Positions 51,448 through 61,846 of a DNA stretch of 64,000 bases are shown here, in pieces. How positions within the stretch are numbered: position 1 is the stretch's first letter; each line of letters starts with the position of its first letter. The DNA is from Litoreibacter meonggei (GTDB taxonomy: Bacteria; Pseudomonadota; Alphaproteobacteria; Rhodobacterales; Rhodobacteraceae): contig NZ_RCCE01000004.1 in assembly GCF_003663885.1 (NCBI RefSeq), forward strand, positions 310,001 to 374,000, in the 5' to 3' direction. A program made the position numbers and the translations under genes. The notes below the pieces were generated by a model that saw nothing but the letters and a program-made list of their open reading frames with translations, was not told where the DNA came from and searched no databases.

Positions 51448-52425
51448 TTGTCCATTCAGATGGCAGATCACCTGATCGACCCTCCGGTTTTGCTCGCCCC
51501 TTTGGCGGGCATCACCGATTTGCCGTTTCGCAAGCTGGTCTCCAGTTTCGGCGCAGGTCTGGTGGTGTCTGAAATGGTCGCCAGCCAAGAGATGGTCCAA
51601 GCCAGACCCGGCACGCGGGAAAAAGCCGAGTTGGGTATGGAATTTGCCAACACATCCGTGCAATTGGCCGGACGCGAGGCATACTGGATGGCCGAAGCCG
51701 CTCGCATCGTCGCCGCCAACGGCGCCCGTGTGATCGACATCAACATGGGTTGTCCTGCCAAGAAGGTCACCAGTGGCTACTCTGGCTCGGCGCTGATGAA
51801 AGACCTCGACCACGCTTTGACGCTCATCGAGGCGGTGGTGGAGGCGGTCGACGTCCCTGTGACCCTCAAAACGCGTCTTGGCTGGGACGATTCCCTGCTG
51901 AATGCGCCGACACTGGCGATCCGCGCGCAGGAGTCGGGGATACAGATGATCACGATCCATGGCCGCACCCGCTGCCAGTTCTACAAGGGTCACGCCGATT
52001 GGTCCGCGATCCGTGCGGTGAAAGATGTGGTGTCCATCCCTGTGGTCGCGAACGGCGATATCACCGATGTAACAACCGCCCGCACCGCGCTCGACGCCTC
52101 CGGCGCAGATGGCGTGATGATCGGGCGCGGTGCGCAAGGCCGTCCTTGGGCGTTGGCCGAGGTCGCGCACGATCTTCACGGCACGACTGCCCCCACCATC
52201 CCGCAAGGCGCAGCTCTGGGCGACATGATCGCCACGCATTACGAGGATATGCTTGAATTCTACGGCAGCGACCTTGGCTTGCGCGTCTCACGCAAACACT
52301 TGGGCTGGTACATGGACGGGGCAGGGACCGCTGCCCCGCTCCGCCGCGAGATTCTGACGGCGAAAAGTCCGTCGCATGTGCTGAAACTCTTGCCACTCGC
52401 CCTGCACGAAGGGAACGCCGCGTGA
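51448..52425 (+). CDS. dusB: tRNA-dihydrouridine synthase B (NifR3)
   Basis: FMN enzyme that reduces uridine in the D-loop of tRNAs. It has 325 residues. Motifs are PVLLAPLAGITDLPFRKL, VVSEMVAS, the catalytic cysteine in DINMGCPAKKV (about residue 100), IQMITIHGRTRCQFYKGHADW and ANGDI...GVMIGRGAQGRPW. The TTG start at 51448 has AAGGA about 9 bases upstream; an ATG four codons on is less well placed. Known as nifR3 in Rhodobacter, where nifR3-ntrB-ntrC is an operon; here it overlaps ntrB by 4 bases. Confidence 0.95.
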   Translation: MSIQMADHLIDPPVLLAPLAGITDLPFRKLVSSFGAGLVVSEMVASQEMVQARPGTREKAELGMEFANTSVQLAGREAYWMAEAARIVAANGARVIDINMGCPAKKVTSGYSGSALMKDLDHALTLIEAVVEAVDVPVTLKTRLGWDDSLLNAPTLAIRAQESGIQMITIHGRTRCQFYKGHADWSAIRAVKDVVSIPVVANGDITDVTTARTALDASGADGVMIGRGAQGRPWALAEVAHDLHGTTAPTIPQGAALGDMIATHYEDMLEFYGSDLGLRVSRKHLGWYMDGAGTAAPLRREILTAKSPSHVLKLLPLALHEGNAA

Positions 52426-53498
52426 CCGCCCATTTCTTTGACACATTGTGGATTTCGCTGCCCGTACCCTGTCTCGTCATCGACGGGCAGAGCAACATCG
52501 CCGAGATTAACCCCGCGGGCGAGATATTCATGAACGCCTCCGCCAAGTCCCTGCGCGGTGCGCCGGTCTGGGATAAACTCCACGTTAACGCCCCGCTGGA
52601 CGAGGCCGTTACCCGCGTGCGCCGCGATAACTCCGCGCTATTCGTGAACACCGTCGATGTTGGTTCGGGTGAAAAACCTCCGGTGCAGTGCAACGTGCAG
52701 CTGACCACCATGGTCGACAGGCCCGACTATATCATGATCCTGATGGAGCCGCGCGAAATTGCCCAAAAGATGGGCCGCGACCTGAAATCCAAAAGTGCGG
52801 CGCGGTCCGCCATAGGCATGGCAGAAATGCTGGCCCATGAGATTAAAAACCCTCTCGCGGGCATCACCGGCGCGGCGCAACTTCTCAGCATGAGCCTGTC
52901 TGGCGACGACATCGAGTTGACCGATCTGATCGTCGAGGAATCCCGCCGCGTGGTTAAACTTCTGGAACAGGTGGAGCAGTTTGGTAATCTACGCCCGCCT
53001 ATGCGCAAGCCAGTAAACCTGCACGACGTGCTGGACCGCGCGCAGAAAAGCGCTGCCGTGGGCTTCGCTGCACATATGAAGATCAAGGAAAACTACGACC
53101 CCTCGCTGCCCTCTACCTTTGCGGATTCTGACCAGTTGCTTCAGGTCTTCCAGAACCTGCTGAAGAACGCGGCGGAGGCCTCCGACAAAACTGGCGGGAC
53201 GATAGAAATCCGGACCTTCTACGAGATGTCCCTGCGTGTAGAGCGCCCCGATGGCACCCGCGCGGCCGTACCACTTCAGGTCGAGATTATCGACGACGGG
53301 CCGGGATTGCCCGACAACCTGGCCGGTCAGGTTTTCGAGCCGTTCGTCTCCGGTCGTGACAACGGCACAGGTCTCGGGCTGGCATTGGTATCGAAAATCG
53401 TATCCGAACATGACGGTTGGATATCGGTCAGCTCTGCACCCGGGCGCACGGTGTTTCGCATTTCACTTCCCGTCGCCCCAAAAGATCACATTACATGA
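52422..53498 (+). CDS. ntrB: Nitrogen-regulation sensor kinase NtrB
   Basis: Cytoplasmic histidine kinase/phosphatase that senses nitrogen status through PII proteins and acts on NtrC. The 358-residue protein has a PAS-like domain (about 8-110), the H-box MLAHEIKNPLAGITGAAQLL (His at about 135), and HATPase_c with N-box FQNLLKNAAEA, G1 DDGPGLP and G2 NGTGLGLALVSKI. There are no membrane helices. It is coupled to dusB upstream and followed by ntrC after 26 bases. Confidence 0.95.
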   Translation: MTAHFFDTLWISLPVPCLVIDGQSNIAEINPAGEIFMNASAKSLRGAPVWDKLHVNAPLDEAVTRVRRDNSALFVNTVDVGSGEKPPVQCNVQLTTMVDRPDYIMILMEPREIAQKMGRDLKSKSAARSAIGMAEMLAHEIKNPLAGITGAAQLLSMSLSGDDIELTDLIVEESRRVVKLLEQVEQFGNLRPPMRKPVNLHDVLDRAQKSAAVGFAAHMKIKENYDPSLPSTFADSDQLLQVFQNLLKNAAEASDKTGGTIEIRTFYEMSLRVERPDGTRAAVPLQVEIIDDGPGLPDNLAGQVFEPFVSGRDNGTGLGLALVSKIVSEHDGWISVSSAPGRTVFRISLPVAPKDHIT

Positions 53499-53524
53499 CA
53501 AAGCCGAAAGAGAGACCTTAACCG

Positions 53525-54895
53525 ATGGACGGCACCGTATTGGTCGCAGATGACGACCGCACTATTCGCACCGTATTGACGCAAGCCCTGACACGGGCAG
53601 GCTGCAAGGTTCACGCCACCTCGTCGCTAACAACCCTGATGCGATGGGTGGGTGAGGGGAAGGGCGATCTGGTGATCTCCGACGTGATGATGCCTGACGG
53701 TAACGGGCTGGAACTGCTGCCAGCCATCAAAGAACAACGCCCGTCTTTGCCCGTGATTATCATCTCGGCGCAAAACACCATCATGACCGCCATTCAGGCG
53801 ACCGAGGCCGACGCCTACGACTATCTGCCCAAGCCGTTTGACCTGCCCGACCTGATGAAACGCGCTGCGCGTGCGCTGGACCGCAAACGCGTGGTGTCCA
53901 AGCCACGCACAGCTGATGAGCCGACGGGCGAGGGGGACGACCTGCCACTGGTCGGGCGCACGCCGGCCATGCAAGAGCTGTATCGCCTCGTGGCACGGGT
54001 TATGAACACGGATCTCGCGGTGATGATCACTGGCGAAAGTGGAACCGGAAAAAGCCTGATCGCCCGCGCCATTCACGATTTTTCCGACCGTCGAAATTTG
54101 CCCTTTGTGACCGCAACCCCAAATGATCTGGCCGCGATGGAGGGCCCCGCGACCATCCTCAGCCGCGCGCGCGGTGGGTCAATCTTGTTCGACGAAGTGT
54201 CCGACCTTGATGATGATGCACAGGCCCGCATCGTACGGATGCTCGACAGCCTAACCGACGACGCGCCGCGCATTCTGGCGACGTCCCAACAAGACTTGAT
54301 GGCCAAGATGGAAGCCGGTGATTTTCGCCAGGATCTGTTCTATCGCCTGTGCGGTGTCACTGTGACTGTGCCGTCCTTGCGTGAACGGGTGGAAGACATT
54401 CCGCTTTTGACGGACCATTTCTTGCTAAAAGCTGAACGCGATGGCGCGCCGTCGCGACAATTTTCGAAAGAAGCGCTTGAAATGGTCCGTGCCTATAGCT
54501 GGCCCGGCAATGTGCGCCAGCTGGAAAATACTGTACGCCGCCTGATCGTCACCGCCGCCGAAACAGATATCGGGCGCGGCGACGTTGAAACGGTTCTTGG
54601 CAATCAGCCCGAAATGGAGCCCCTGATGGGCGGTGGCAGCGCCGACAAACTGTCCTCCTGCGTGGCGTTGCACCTGCGCCGCTATTTCGACCTGCATGGC
54701 GGAGTGTTGCCGCCACCGGGCCTTTACCAGCGTATTTTGCGCGAGGTGGAGCTTCCAATGATGGAGATTGCACTCGAAGCCACAGGCGGAAATCAGGCTA
54801 AATGTGCCGATTTACTTGGCATCAACCGCAATACCTTGAGAAAAAAGGTGACCGACCTCGATATTCGCGTGACACGGCGCCGTAAGTTGATGTAA
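53525..54895 (+). CDS. ntrC: Nitrogen-regulation response regulator NtrC (no GAFTGA)
   Basis: Activator of nitrogen-assimilation genes, 456 residues. Receiver domain about 1-120 (Asp53 in [10 protein letters not shown], Lys103 in LPKPFD). AAA+ domain about 140-375 with Walker A GESGTGKS (170-177) and Walker [10 protein letters not shown]. Fis-type HTH at the end ([19 protein letters not shown]). The GAFTGA loop that contacts sigma54 is missing: the sequence passes from [16 protein letters not shown] to GGSILFDEV. In R. capsulatus NtrC also lacks it and works with sigma70 polymerase, so the same is inferred here. Confidence 0.95.
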   Translation: MDGTVLVADDDRTIRTVLTQALTRAGCKVHATSSLTTLMRWVGEGKGDLVISDVMMPDGNGLELLPAIKEQRPSLPVIIISAQNTIMTAIQATEADAYDYLPKPFDLPDLMKRAARALDRKRVVSKPRTADEPTGEGDDLPLVGRTPAMQELYRLVARVMNTDLAVMITGESGTGKSLIARAIHDFSDRRNLPFVTATPNDLAAMEGPATILSRARGGSILFDEVSDLDDDAQARIVRMLDSLTDDAPRILATSQQDLMAKMEAGDFRQDLFYRLCGVTVTVPSLRERVEDIPLLTDHFLLKAERDGAPSRQFSKEALEMVRAYSWPGNVRQLENTVRRLIVTAAETDIGRGDVETVLGNQPEMEPLMGGGSADKLSSCVALHLRRYFDLHGGVLPPPGLYQRILREVELPMMEIALEATGGNQAKCADLLGINRNTLRKKVTDLDIRVTRRRKLM

Positions 54896-54927
54896 AACCG
54901 CAACAGTCACCGTGACGATTGAGCCGC

Positions 54928-57240
54928 ATGGACGGTTCAACGATCACATCAACAAGACGTGGCAAGGCGGTAAGAAAGCAGATGAAAACCCAAAGCGGGA
55001 CTCACGGTCGCACTGCGGCTTGGGACAGGCTGAATCGGTTACGCAAGCAGCGCAGGGTGCAAAATTTTGCCACCCTCGGCCTTGTTGTGTTGGGTCCAGT
55101 GCTGGCGGTTCTCACCTATATGGGCCTTGGCCCGTTTGAATTGGACCCGACATCGAGCGGTATTCGCCTGATCCTTTTGGCCGATCTGGTCTATGTCCTC
55201 GTGGTCGCCGCATTGGTGGCCCAGAAGGTCGGCAAGATCGTTGCCTCCCGCCGTGCCAATTCTGCCGGATCCCAGTTGCATTTGCGCCTCACTGGCGTGT
55301 TCGCGTTGGTCGCGCTCATCCCGACTGTTCTGGTGGCAATCTTCGCGGTTGTGACGCTGAATTTCGGCCTTGAAGGCTGGTTTTCCGATCGCGTGCGTAA
55401 TGTGGTCGGCACCTCACTTTCGGCGGCTCAGGCCTACGAGAAGAAGCAGCATGACGACCTGAGCGAAGATGCGTTGCGGCTTGCCGGTTACATGAATATC
55501 GCCAAGCAAACGACTAATTTCATTTCTGATTCCGATCTGCGGCAGGTTCTCACGCAGGCCCAAGAACAGGTTCAGCGTGGCCTGAAAGAAGCGTTTATCG
55601 TCGATGGTGTTGGCAACCTGAAGGCACGGGGAAACAGATCGTATCGCTTTGACTTCGAGCCTGTCCCCGAGGTCGCATTTAAGGAAGCGCAGAATAACAA
55701 ACCTGTGGTGATCGAGGACTGGCCTAATAACGAGTTCCGCTCGCTCCTGCGCCTCAGCGCTTATCCGGATCGCTACCTCTACATTAGCCGCACGGTGGAC
55801 GGCGAGATCCTGAGTCTGTTGGACCAGACCCAAGAGACGGTGCGCCTCTATCAACAACTCGAAAACGATCGCGGCAGGCTGCTGTTTGAGTTCGGCCTGA
55901 TCTACTTGGGTTTCGCGCTGATTCTGATCCTTGCGGCGATCTGGCTGGGCCTGTGGTTCGCCGAGCGTCTTGCCCGCCCGGTGGGCCAGCTCGCCAGTGC
56001 GGCACAGCGGGTTGGGGCAGGTGATCTGGACGTGCAGGTCATCGAGGCCAAAAGCGAGGACGAAATCGCCCTTTTAGGACGTCTTTTCAACCAAATGACG
56101 CGCGAACTTAAAGTGCAACGGGAAACGCTTCTGAGCAACACGGAACAGATCGAGCGCCGTCGTCGCTTGTTTGACTCTGTCCTGTCATCGGTCACCGCCG
56201 GCGTGATCGGTCTTGATGCTGACAATCAAATTACATTCATGAACCGCTCCGCTTTGCGCCTGCTGGATTTGGAGGGTGAAACCGACATTTCCGGTGCCTT
56301 GACCGATGCAGTCCCAGAGTTTGGGTCCCTGTTGACCCTGCTGGCCGATACCGGCGCAGAAACAGCACAGGAAGAGGTCAAGATCACCCGCCGCGGCCAG
56401 CTCGAAAGCCTGTTGGTACGGATTGCCACTCGGAACTCCGAATATGGCGATCTGGAGGGCTATGTGCTGGCCTTCGATGACGTATCCGAGTTGGTCAGCG
56501 CCCAGAAGATGGCCGCATGGGGCGATGTGGCCCGCCGGATTGCACATGAGATCAAGAATCCGTTAACCCCGATCCAGCTGTCTGCTGAACGTCTGAAACG
56601 CAAGTTCGCGCCGCTGGCAGGTGATGAGTTGGAGAGTTTGGAGCAATACACCGACGTAATTATCCGCCAAACCAACGACCTGCGCCGCATCGTCGACGAG
56701 TTCTCGAAATTCGCCCGCATGCCGGAGCCTGAGCTGCGAGAGACAGACCTTATGAAGCTGGTGCGCGATGCCGTGGTGCTTCAACAATCCGGCCAACCCG
56801 GCGTTGAGATTACGTTGGAGTGCGGCGAGCCCTCCATTCTGGCTGATCTGGATCAAACCATGATCGGGCAGGCGCTGACCAACTTGATCAAAAACGCAGG
56901 CGAAGCGATCGAGAGTTACCAAGAGGCGGGCGCGCCGGACAGCCATACCCCACAGATCAAGCTGGCGGTCAGCACCACCGACAAGGACGTGACATTAACC
57001 ATTTCGGACAACGGCATCGGCCTTCCAGAAGACCGCACACGGCTGTTTGAGCCGTATGTAACCACCCGCGCGAAGGGCACCGGTCTTGGCCTGCCCATCG
57101 TGAAGAAAATTATCGAAGAGCATGGCGGCAGCCTCGTGCTGCGCGACGCCGATCCCTTCGACGACACTGGCCATCAAGGCGCTAAGGCAGTCGTAAAACT
57201 GCCACGTCTGTCGGCCGCTAAACGCAAGAACGTGGCCTAA
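54928..57240 (+). CDS. ntrY: Sensor kinase NtrY
   Basis: Membrane histidine kinase of the NtrYX pair, linked to nitrogen and redox responses. It has about 770 residues. Helices are near 45-75, 80-105 and 125-150 with a periplasmic stretch, then a further helix at about 325-350, HAMP (about 350-400), PAS (about 410-510), the H-box RRIAHEIKNPLTPIQLSAERLKR, and HATPase_c with TNLIKNAGEAIE, ISDNGIGLP and GTGLGLPIVKKIIEEHGG. Start options are TTG 54919, ATG 54928 and ATG 54982; none has a clear ribosome site. ntrX follows after 25 bases. Confidence 0.92.
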   Translation: MDGSTITSTRRGKAVRKQMKTQSGTHGRTAAWDRLNRLRKQRRVQNFATLGLVVLGPVLAVLTYMGLGPFELDPTSSGIRLILLADLVYVLVVAALVAQKVGKIVASRRANSAGSQLHLRLTGVFALVALIPTVLVAIFAVVTLNFGLEGWFSDRVRNVVGTSLSAAQAYEKKQHDDLSEDALRLAGYMNIAKQTTNFISDSDLRQVLTQAQEQVQRGLKEAFIVDGVGNLKARGNRSYRFDFEPVPEVAFKEAQNNKPVVIEDWPNNEFRSLLRLSAYPDRYLYISRTVDGEILSLLDQTQETVRLYQQLENDRGRLLFEFGLIYLGFALILILAAIWLGLWFAERLARPVGQLASAAQRVGAGDLDVQVIEAKSEDEIALLGRLFNQMTRELKVQRETLLSNTEQIERRRRLFDSVLSSVTAGVIGLDADNQITFMNRSALRLLDLEGETDISGALTDAVPEFGSLLTLLADTGAETAQEEVKITRRGQLESLLVRIATRNSEYGDLEGYVLAFDDVSELVSAQKMAAWGDVARRIAHEIKNPLTPIQLSAERLKRKFAPLAGDELESLEQYTDVIIRQTNDLRRIVDEFSKFARMPEPELRETDLMKLVRDAVVLQQSGQPGVEITLECGEPSILADLDQTMIGQALTNLIKNAGEAIESYQEAGAPDSHTPQIKLAVSTTDKDVTLTISDNGIGLPEDRTRLFEPYVTTRAKGTGLGLPIVKKIIEEHGGSLVLRDADPFDDTGHQGAKAVVKLPRLSAAKRKNVA

Positions 57241-57265
57241 CGGGCCGTTTATAAGGAACAGAAAT

Positions 57266-58687
57266 ATGGGCGATATTCTGATCGTAGACGACGAACGGGA
57301 CATTCGGGAACTGATCTCGGACATCCTTAAGGATGAAGGGTTCACCACGCGGCTGGCGGGCACATCTGAGGCCTGCATGGCTGAGATCAACGCTGAACCT
57401 CCGGCGCTGATGATCCTTGATATCTGGCTAAAAGACAGCGCCATGGACGGGATCGACATTCTCAAACACGTCAAACGCGACAATCCTGATGTACCGGTGG
57501 TCATCATCTCTGGTCACGGCAATATCGAAATCGCTGTCGCTGCAATAAAACAAGGCGCTTACGACTTCATCGAGAAGCCGTTCAACATCGACCAGTTAAT
57601 GGTGGTGATCACTCGCGCCATGGAAACCTCTCGCCTGCGCCGCGAGAACAACCAGTTGAAACGCGGCGAGGTAACTTCCGCCGAGATCATTGGCGAAAGC
57701 TCGGCCTTCAAGGCGCTGCAAGCCCAGCTCGACAAAGTGACAGGCTCTAATGGCCGCGTCATGCTGACGGGTGGGGCAGGGGCTGGCAAGGATGTGGCAG
57801 CCCATTATATCCACACCAATTCCAACCGCGCCCAAGCGCCATTCGTGACCGTCAACTGCGCCACCGTCGAGCCGGAGCGTATGGAAGAGGTCCTGTTCGG
57901 TCGTGAAAGCAAGGAACGCGGTGTCGAGCCGGGCCTGCTGGAACAGGCCCATGGCGGTATCATCTTCTTTGACGAGGTGGCCGACATGCCCCTTGGCACG
58001 CAATCCAAAATCCTTCGGGTACTGGTCGAGCAACAATTCCAGCGCGTTGGTGGTAACGATATGGTGCGCGTCGATCTACGGGTCATCACGTCAACCAACC
58101 GTGATCTGGCGGCAGCGATCGAAGAGGGCTCCTTCCGCGAAGAGCTGTATCATCGCCTCAACGTAGTGCCGATCCATGTTCCAAGCCTTGAAGACCGCCG
58201 CGAGGACATTCCGACCCTTGCCAACTATTTCATCGAAAGCTTCAACAAGACCCAAGGCTTGCCAATGCGCACGCTGGCCGAGGATGCTGTGACGCTGCTG
58301 CAAACCATGCAGTGGCCGGGCAATATCCGCCAGCTCAAGAATGTCATCGAGCGGGTTTTGATCCTTGGTCCAGACAAAGGCGAGATCGAAGCCAAGGAAC
58401 TGCCGCAATCCGAGGGCGCTGTGGAAAGCGAAAGCGGTGTGACCATCAGCGGCAACCTTGCAACATTGCCTTTGCGCGAAGCGCGTGAACTGTTCGAGCG
58501 CGAGTATCTGATGACCCAGATCAACCGCTTTGGTGGCAACATATCCCGCACTGCGGCCTTTGTCGGGATGGAGCGCAGCGCCTTGCACCGCAAGCTCAAA
58601 TCCCTTGGTGTGGTGACCTCCAACAAAGCAGGCGCACGGGTGGCGCAAGTTCAGGACGAAGATATGGCGGAGGCGGGATCCGAGTAA
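57266..58687 (+). CDS. ntrX: Response regulator NtrX (no GAFTGA)
   Basis: NtrC-family regulator phosphorylated by NtrY. The 473-residue protein has a receiver domain with Asp52 in MILDIWLKDSAMDG and Lys104 in FIEKPF, an AAA+ domain with a relaxed Walker A GGAGAGKD (169-176) and Walker B GIIFFDEV, and a Fis-type HTH (GGNISRTAAFVGMERSALHRKLKSLG). At the GAFTGA position it reads ESKERGVEPGLLEQAHGG, so sigma54 contact is unlikely. NtrX of other alphaproteobacteria is similar. trkA follows after 79 bases. Confidence 0.95.
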   Translation: MGDILIVDDERDIRELISDILKDEGFTTRLAGTSEACMAEINAEPPALMILDIWLKDSAMDGIDILKHVKRDNPDVPVVIISGHGNIEIAVAAIKQGAYDFIEKPFNIDQLMVVITRAMETSRLRRENNQLKRGEVTSAEIIGESSAFKALQAQLDKVTGSNGRVMLTGGAGAGKDVAAHYIHTNSNRAQAPFVTVNCATVEPERMEEVLFGRESKERGVEPGLLEQAHGGIIFFDEVADMPLGTQSKILRVLVEQQFQRVGGNDMVRVDLRVITSTNRDLAAAIEEGSFREELYHRLNVVPIHVPSLEDRREDIPTLANYFIESFNKTQGLPMRTLAEDAVTLLQTMQWPGNIRQLKNVIERVLILGPDKGEIEAKELPQSEGAVESESGVTISGNLATLPLREARELFEREYLMTQINRFGGNISRTAAFVGMERSALHRKLKSLGVVTSNKAGARVAQVQDEDMAEAGSE

Positions 58688-58766
58688 GAAGGGCCGCGTG
58701 CTAACCAATTGACCGGCGCGCGCCCATCTGCCATGGCTTGGCACTCGAATAAACGGGGTTAATCCG

Positions 58767-60143
58767 ATGAAAGTCATCATCTGTGGGGCCGGTCAGGTGG
58801 GGTGGCAAATCGCCCGCCATCTGTCGAGCGAGAAGAACGACGTAACGGTCGTGGACAACAACCCCGAACTGGTGGCCCGCGCCACCGAGACGCTGGACGT
58901 GCAAGGCATAACCGGTTTCGCCAGCTATCCAGACGTGCTGGATCGTGCAGGCGCGCGCGATGCCGATATGATCATCGCCGCGACCTATTCGGACGAGGTG
59001 AATATGGTCACCTGTCAGGTGGCGCACTCGGCTTTTTCCGTCCCGCGCAAAATTGCGCGGCTGCGGTCGCAAAGCTATCTCACGGCGATCTATTCCGACC
59101 TCTATCGCCGCGACCACATGCCCATCGACGTGGTGATCAGCCCGGAGAAAGAAGTGGCCGAGGCCGCGCTGCAACGCCTTGCCGATCCCGCCGCCTTTGA
59201 CACCGAAAACTTCCTGTCAGGCCAAGCGCAGCTTCTGGGCATCCAGCTTCTGGATGACTGCCCCGTTCTCAACACGCCGCTTCGGCAACTGACCGAGCTG
59301 TTTTCCACCCTGCGGGCCGTCGTCGTGGCTGTCCGCCGCGAAGGTCATCTATTTGCACCTGATCCGAACGATCAGCTGTTTGATGGCGATCAGGTTTATG
59401 TCTGCGCCCATCGCGAAGACGTGCCGCGCACCATGGAAATTTTCGGCAAAACCCAGTCCAAGCAGGAACGTGTGGTTATCATCGGCGGCGGCAATGTTGG
59501 CCTTGCAGTGGCGCAGGCCTTAGAGGCCCGCACTGACCGCATCCGTGCCAAGATTATCGAGAAAGACCGCAAAATCGCCGAGCGCGCCGCCAATCTGCTG
59601 GAGCGCACAATTGTGCTACATGGCGACGGGCTAAGTGCGGATTTGCTCAACGAAGCCAACATCAAACGCGCCGACGCTGTTTTATGCGTAACCGATGACG
59701 ATAAGACCAATCTGCTGGCCGCTGTGCGCGCCAAGGCCGAAGGCTGCCCCATGGCTATTGCGCTGGTCAACGATCCGACACTGGTGCCCTTGATGGAGCC
59801 ACTCGACGTCGACGCGTATATTAATCCGCGCGCCACCACCGTGTCGTCGATCCTGCGCCACATCCGCCATGGCCGCGTGCGCCAGATTTACTCCATTGGC
59901 GATGCCGAGGCCGAAGTGATCGAGGCGCAAGTGCTGTCCACATCCCCGATTGCGGGCCAGCGCATCCGCGACATGAACTTTCCCGAAGGCGTGCTTGTCG
60001 GCGCAATTCAGAAGGGGCAAAAAATCGTCCGGCCTGAAGGCGGCACGCGCATCGAAGAAGGTGATATCATCGTGATTTTCGCGCTTTCCGCGGATGTCCC
60101 AGAGGTCGAGCGGCTGTTGCAGGTCTCGGTCGACTTCTTCTGA
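58767..60143 (+). CDS. trkA: Trk potassium uptake system regulatory subunit TrkA
   Basis: Cytoplasmic NAD(H)-binding ring protein that gates the TrkH channel. The 458-residue protein has two Rossmann RCK-N domains (MKVIICGAGQVGWQIARHLS at 1-20; RVVIIGGGNVGLAVAQALE at about 231-250), each followed by a TrkA_C domain (about 140-225 and 370-455). It is 2 bases upstream of trkH, forming one unit. The location behind ntrYX is shared with many alphaproteobacteria. Confidence 0.96.
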   Translation: MKVIICGAGQVGWQIARHLSSEKNDVTVVDNNPELVARATETLDVQGITGFASYPDVLDRAGARDADMIIAATYSDEVNMVTCQVAHSAFSVPRKIARLRSQSYLTAIYSDLYRRDHMPIDVVISPEKEVAEAALQRLADPAAFDTENFLSGQAQLLGIQLLDDCPVLNTPLRQLTELFSTLRAVVVAVRREGHLFAPDPNDQLFDGDQVYVCAHREDVPRTMEIFGKTQSKQERVVIIGGGNVGLAVAQALEARTDRIRAKIIEKDRKIAERAANLLERTIVLHGDGLSADLLNEANIKRADAVLCVTDDDKTNLLAAVRAKAEGCPMAIALVNDPTLVPLMEPLDVDAYINPRATTVSSILRHIRHGRVRQIYSIGDAEAEVIEAQVLSTSPIAGQRIRDMNFPEGVLVGAIQKGQKIVRPEGGTRIEEGDIIVIFALSADVPEVERLLQVSVDFF

Positions 60144-60145
60144 TC

Positions 60146-61693
60146 ATGGGCCAGAGCACCAAAGCGTCAACCATTCCCGTACTGCTTAGGCTGCCTCTGC
60201 TGGTGCAACTCATGGGGGCAGGGGCTGCGGCCATGCTGATCCCCGCAATCCACGCGTTGGCCTTGAACCAGCACCGTGTTGCACAGCCGTTTTTCTACGG
60301 TGCGGTGCTGTTTTTGACCCTCTCCGCGCTTATCGCTTTGGCGACCTTCCGCCAGCCGGTCCGCAATGTGGCCCGCAGCCAGCTTCTAACCCTCGTGGCG
60401 GCGTTTTTGGTGCTGCCGGTGATGCTCGCCATACCGTTGCACGAGGCGCGGCCGTCGATGTCGTTCTTCAACGCATATTTCGAGATGGTGTCCAGCATCA
60501 CCACAACAGGCGCGTCGATCCTCGACACCCCGCGCGTGGTGCCCGATCCTGTTCACTTGTGGCGTGGCCTTGTGGGCTGGATGGGCGGCTTTCTTGTGAT
60601 CCTGTCGGCAGTCGCCATTCTAGCCCCGATGACCCTTGGCGGTTTCGAGGTCCTACGGCCCACCGCCTCCAGCGGCGGACGCCCGGGATCAGGCGCGCAA
60701 CTGGCCAAAGCCACCGAGCCCAATCAACGCATGGCCCGCTACACGGCTAAAATCCTGCCGATATATCTGGCGCTGACACTCATCATCTGGTTGCTTCAGG
60801 TGATCAGCGGCACGGGCAGCTTTCACGGCCTGATGATCGCCCTTTCAACCATGTCGACTAGCGGCATTCTGCCAATGAAAACGATGATTGATATGGGCAT
60901 GACGACCCCGGGAGAGGTGGTTATCTTTGCCTTTCTAATGGTCGCGATCTCCCGTCAGGTTATCGCGTTACCTTTGGACAAGCACTACCTGCCCAGTTTG
61001 AAGGAAGACGCGGAAATGCGGGTGGCGTTTGTCTTTGTGATCGCCGTGCCGCTGGCCTTGTGGTTTCGGCATTTTATCGGCGCGATCGAGGTCAACGAGG
61101 AAGCCAATGTTCTGGCGTCCATCAAGGCGTTCTGGGGTGCCATGTTCACCGTGCTGTCCTTCCTGACAACCACAGGGTTTGTCTCGACCGATTGGGAGGC
61201 TGCGCGCGACTGGTCGGCATTGCCCACACCGGGGTTGATCCTTGCTGGGTTGGCAATCATGGGCGGCGGCGTCGCCACCACGGCGGGCGGGGTGAAACTG
61301 CTACGCTTCTATGCGCTCTACAAACACGGGCTGCGAGAGATGGAGCGGCTGGTTCATCCATCCTCGGTCGGGGGCGGCGGACGGCTTGGGCGTGGCATGC
61401 GCCGCGAGGGCGCGTTTATCGCGTGGATTTTCTTCATGCTCTTCGCATTGTCGATTGCAGGTGTCGTCGTAGCACTGGCGTTCACCGGGTTGCGCTTTGA
61501 TGAAGCTGTCATCTTCGCAATCGCGGCATTGTCGACCACCGGTCCACTGGTTCACGTCGCCTTGGACACTGGCGCCAGCTACGCCGATCTGTCGGTTCAA
61601 GCCAAAACGATCCTGATCGGCGCTATGGTGCTGGGACGGATGGAAACCCTTGCCATCATCGCCTTGTTCAACCCCGACTTCTGGCGGCGTTAA
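60146..61693 (+). CDS. trkH: Trk potassium channel TrkH
   Basis: K+-translocating membrane subunit with 515 residues and four M1-P-M2-type repeats. The selectivity loops are visible: SITTTGASIL, TMSTSGILP, LTTTGFVSTD and LSTTGPLVH. Further hallmarks are GLVGWMGGFLVILSAVAIL and GGGVATTAGGVKLLRFYALYKH. It is coupled to trkA. The 5' end reads MGQSTKASTIPVLLRLPLLV. Confidence 0.95.
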   Translation: MGQSTKASTIPVLLRLPLLVQLMGAGAAAMLIPAIHALALNQHRVAQPFFYGAVLFLTLSALIALATFRQPVRNVARSQLLTLVAAFLVLPVMLAIPLHEARPSMSFFNAYFEMVSSITTTGASILDTPRVVPDPVHLWRGLVGWMGGFLVILSAVAILAPMTLGGFEVLRPTASSGGRPGSGAQLAKATEPNQRMARYTAKILPIYLALTLIIWLLQVISGTGSFHGLMIALSTMSTSGILPMKTMIDMGMTTPGEVVIFAFLMVAISRQVIALPLDKHYLPSLKEDAEMRVAFVFVIAVPLALWFRHFIGAIEVNEEANVLASIKAFWGAMFTVLSFLTTTGFVSTDWEAARDWSALPTPGLILAGLAIMGGGVATTAGGVKLLRFYALYKHGLREMERLVHPSSVGGGGRLGRGMRREGAFIAWIFFMLFALSIAGVVVALAFTGLRFDEAVIFAIAALSTTGPLVHVALDTGASYADLSVQAKTILIGAMVLGRMETLAIIALFNPDFWRR

Positions 61694-61846
61694 TCGACGT
61701 GCGAATTTGGGCAACAGCCTGCCAGAAAACCTTAATTTCGGGGCTGGACCTCCTATAAAACCCAAGACATACTGACAATTCGTCAGGGACAGTGTGCCCA
61801 ATTCAATGGCACTCGCACAGTAAGCGCAAAAACAAAGGCAATAAAA
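61694..61846 (+). promoter_or_regulatory. hfq promoter region
   Basis: 153 bases between trkH and hfq. There is no strong terminator after trkH. The AAAGG ribosome site lies 9 bases before the hfq ATG. The region is long enough for an hfq promoter, but I could not pick -35/-10 boxes with confidence. Confidence 0.4.
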
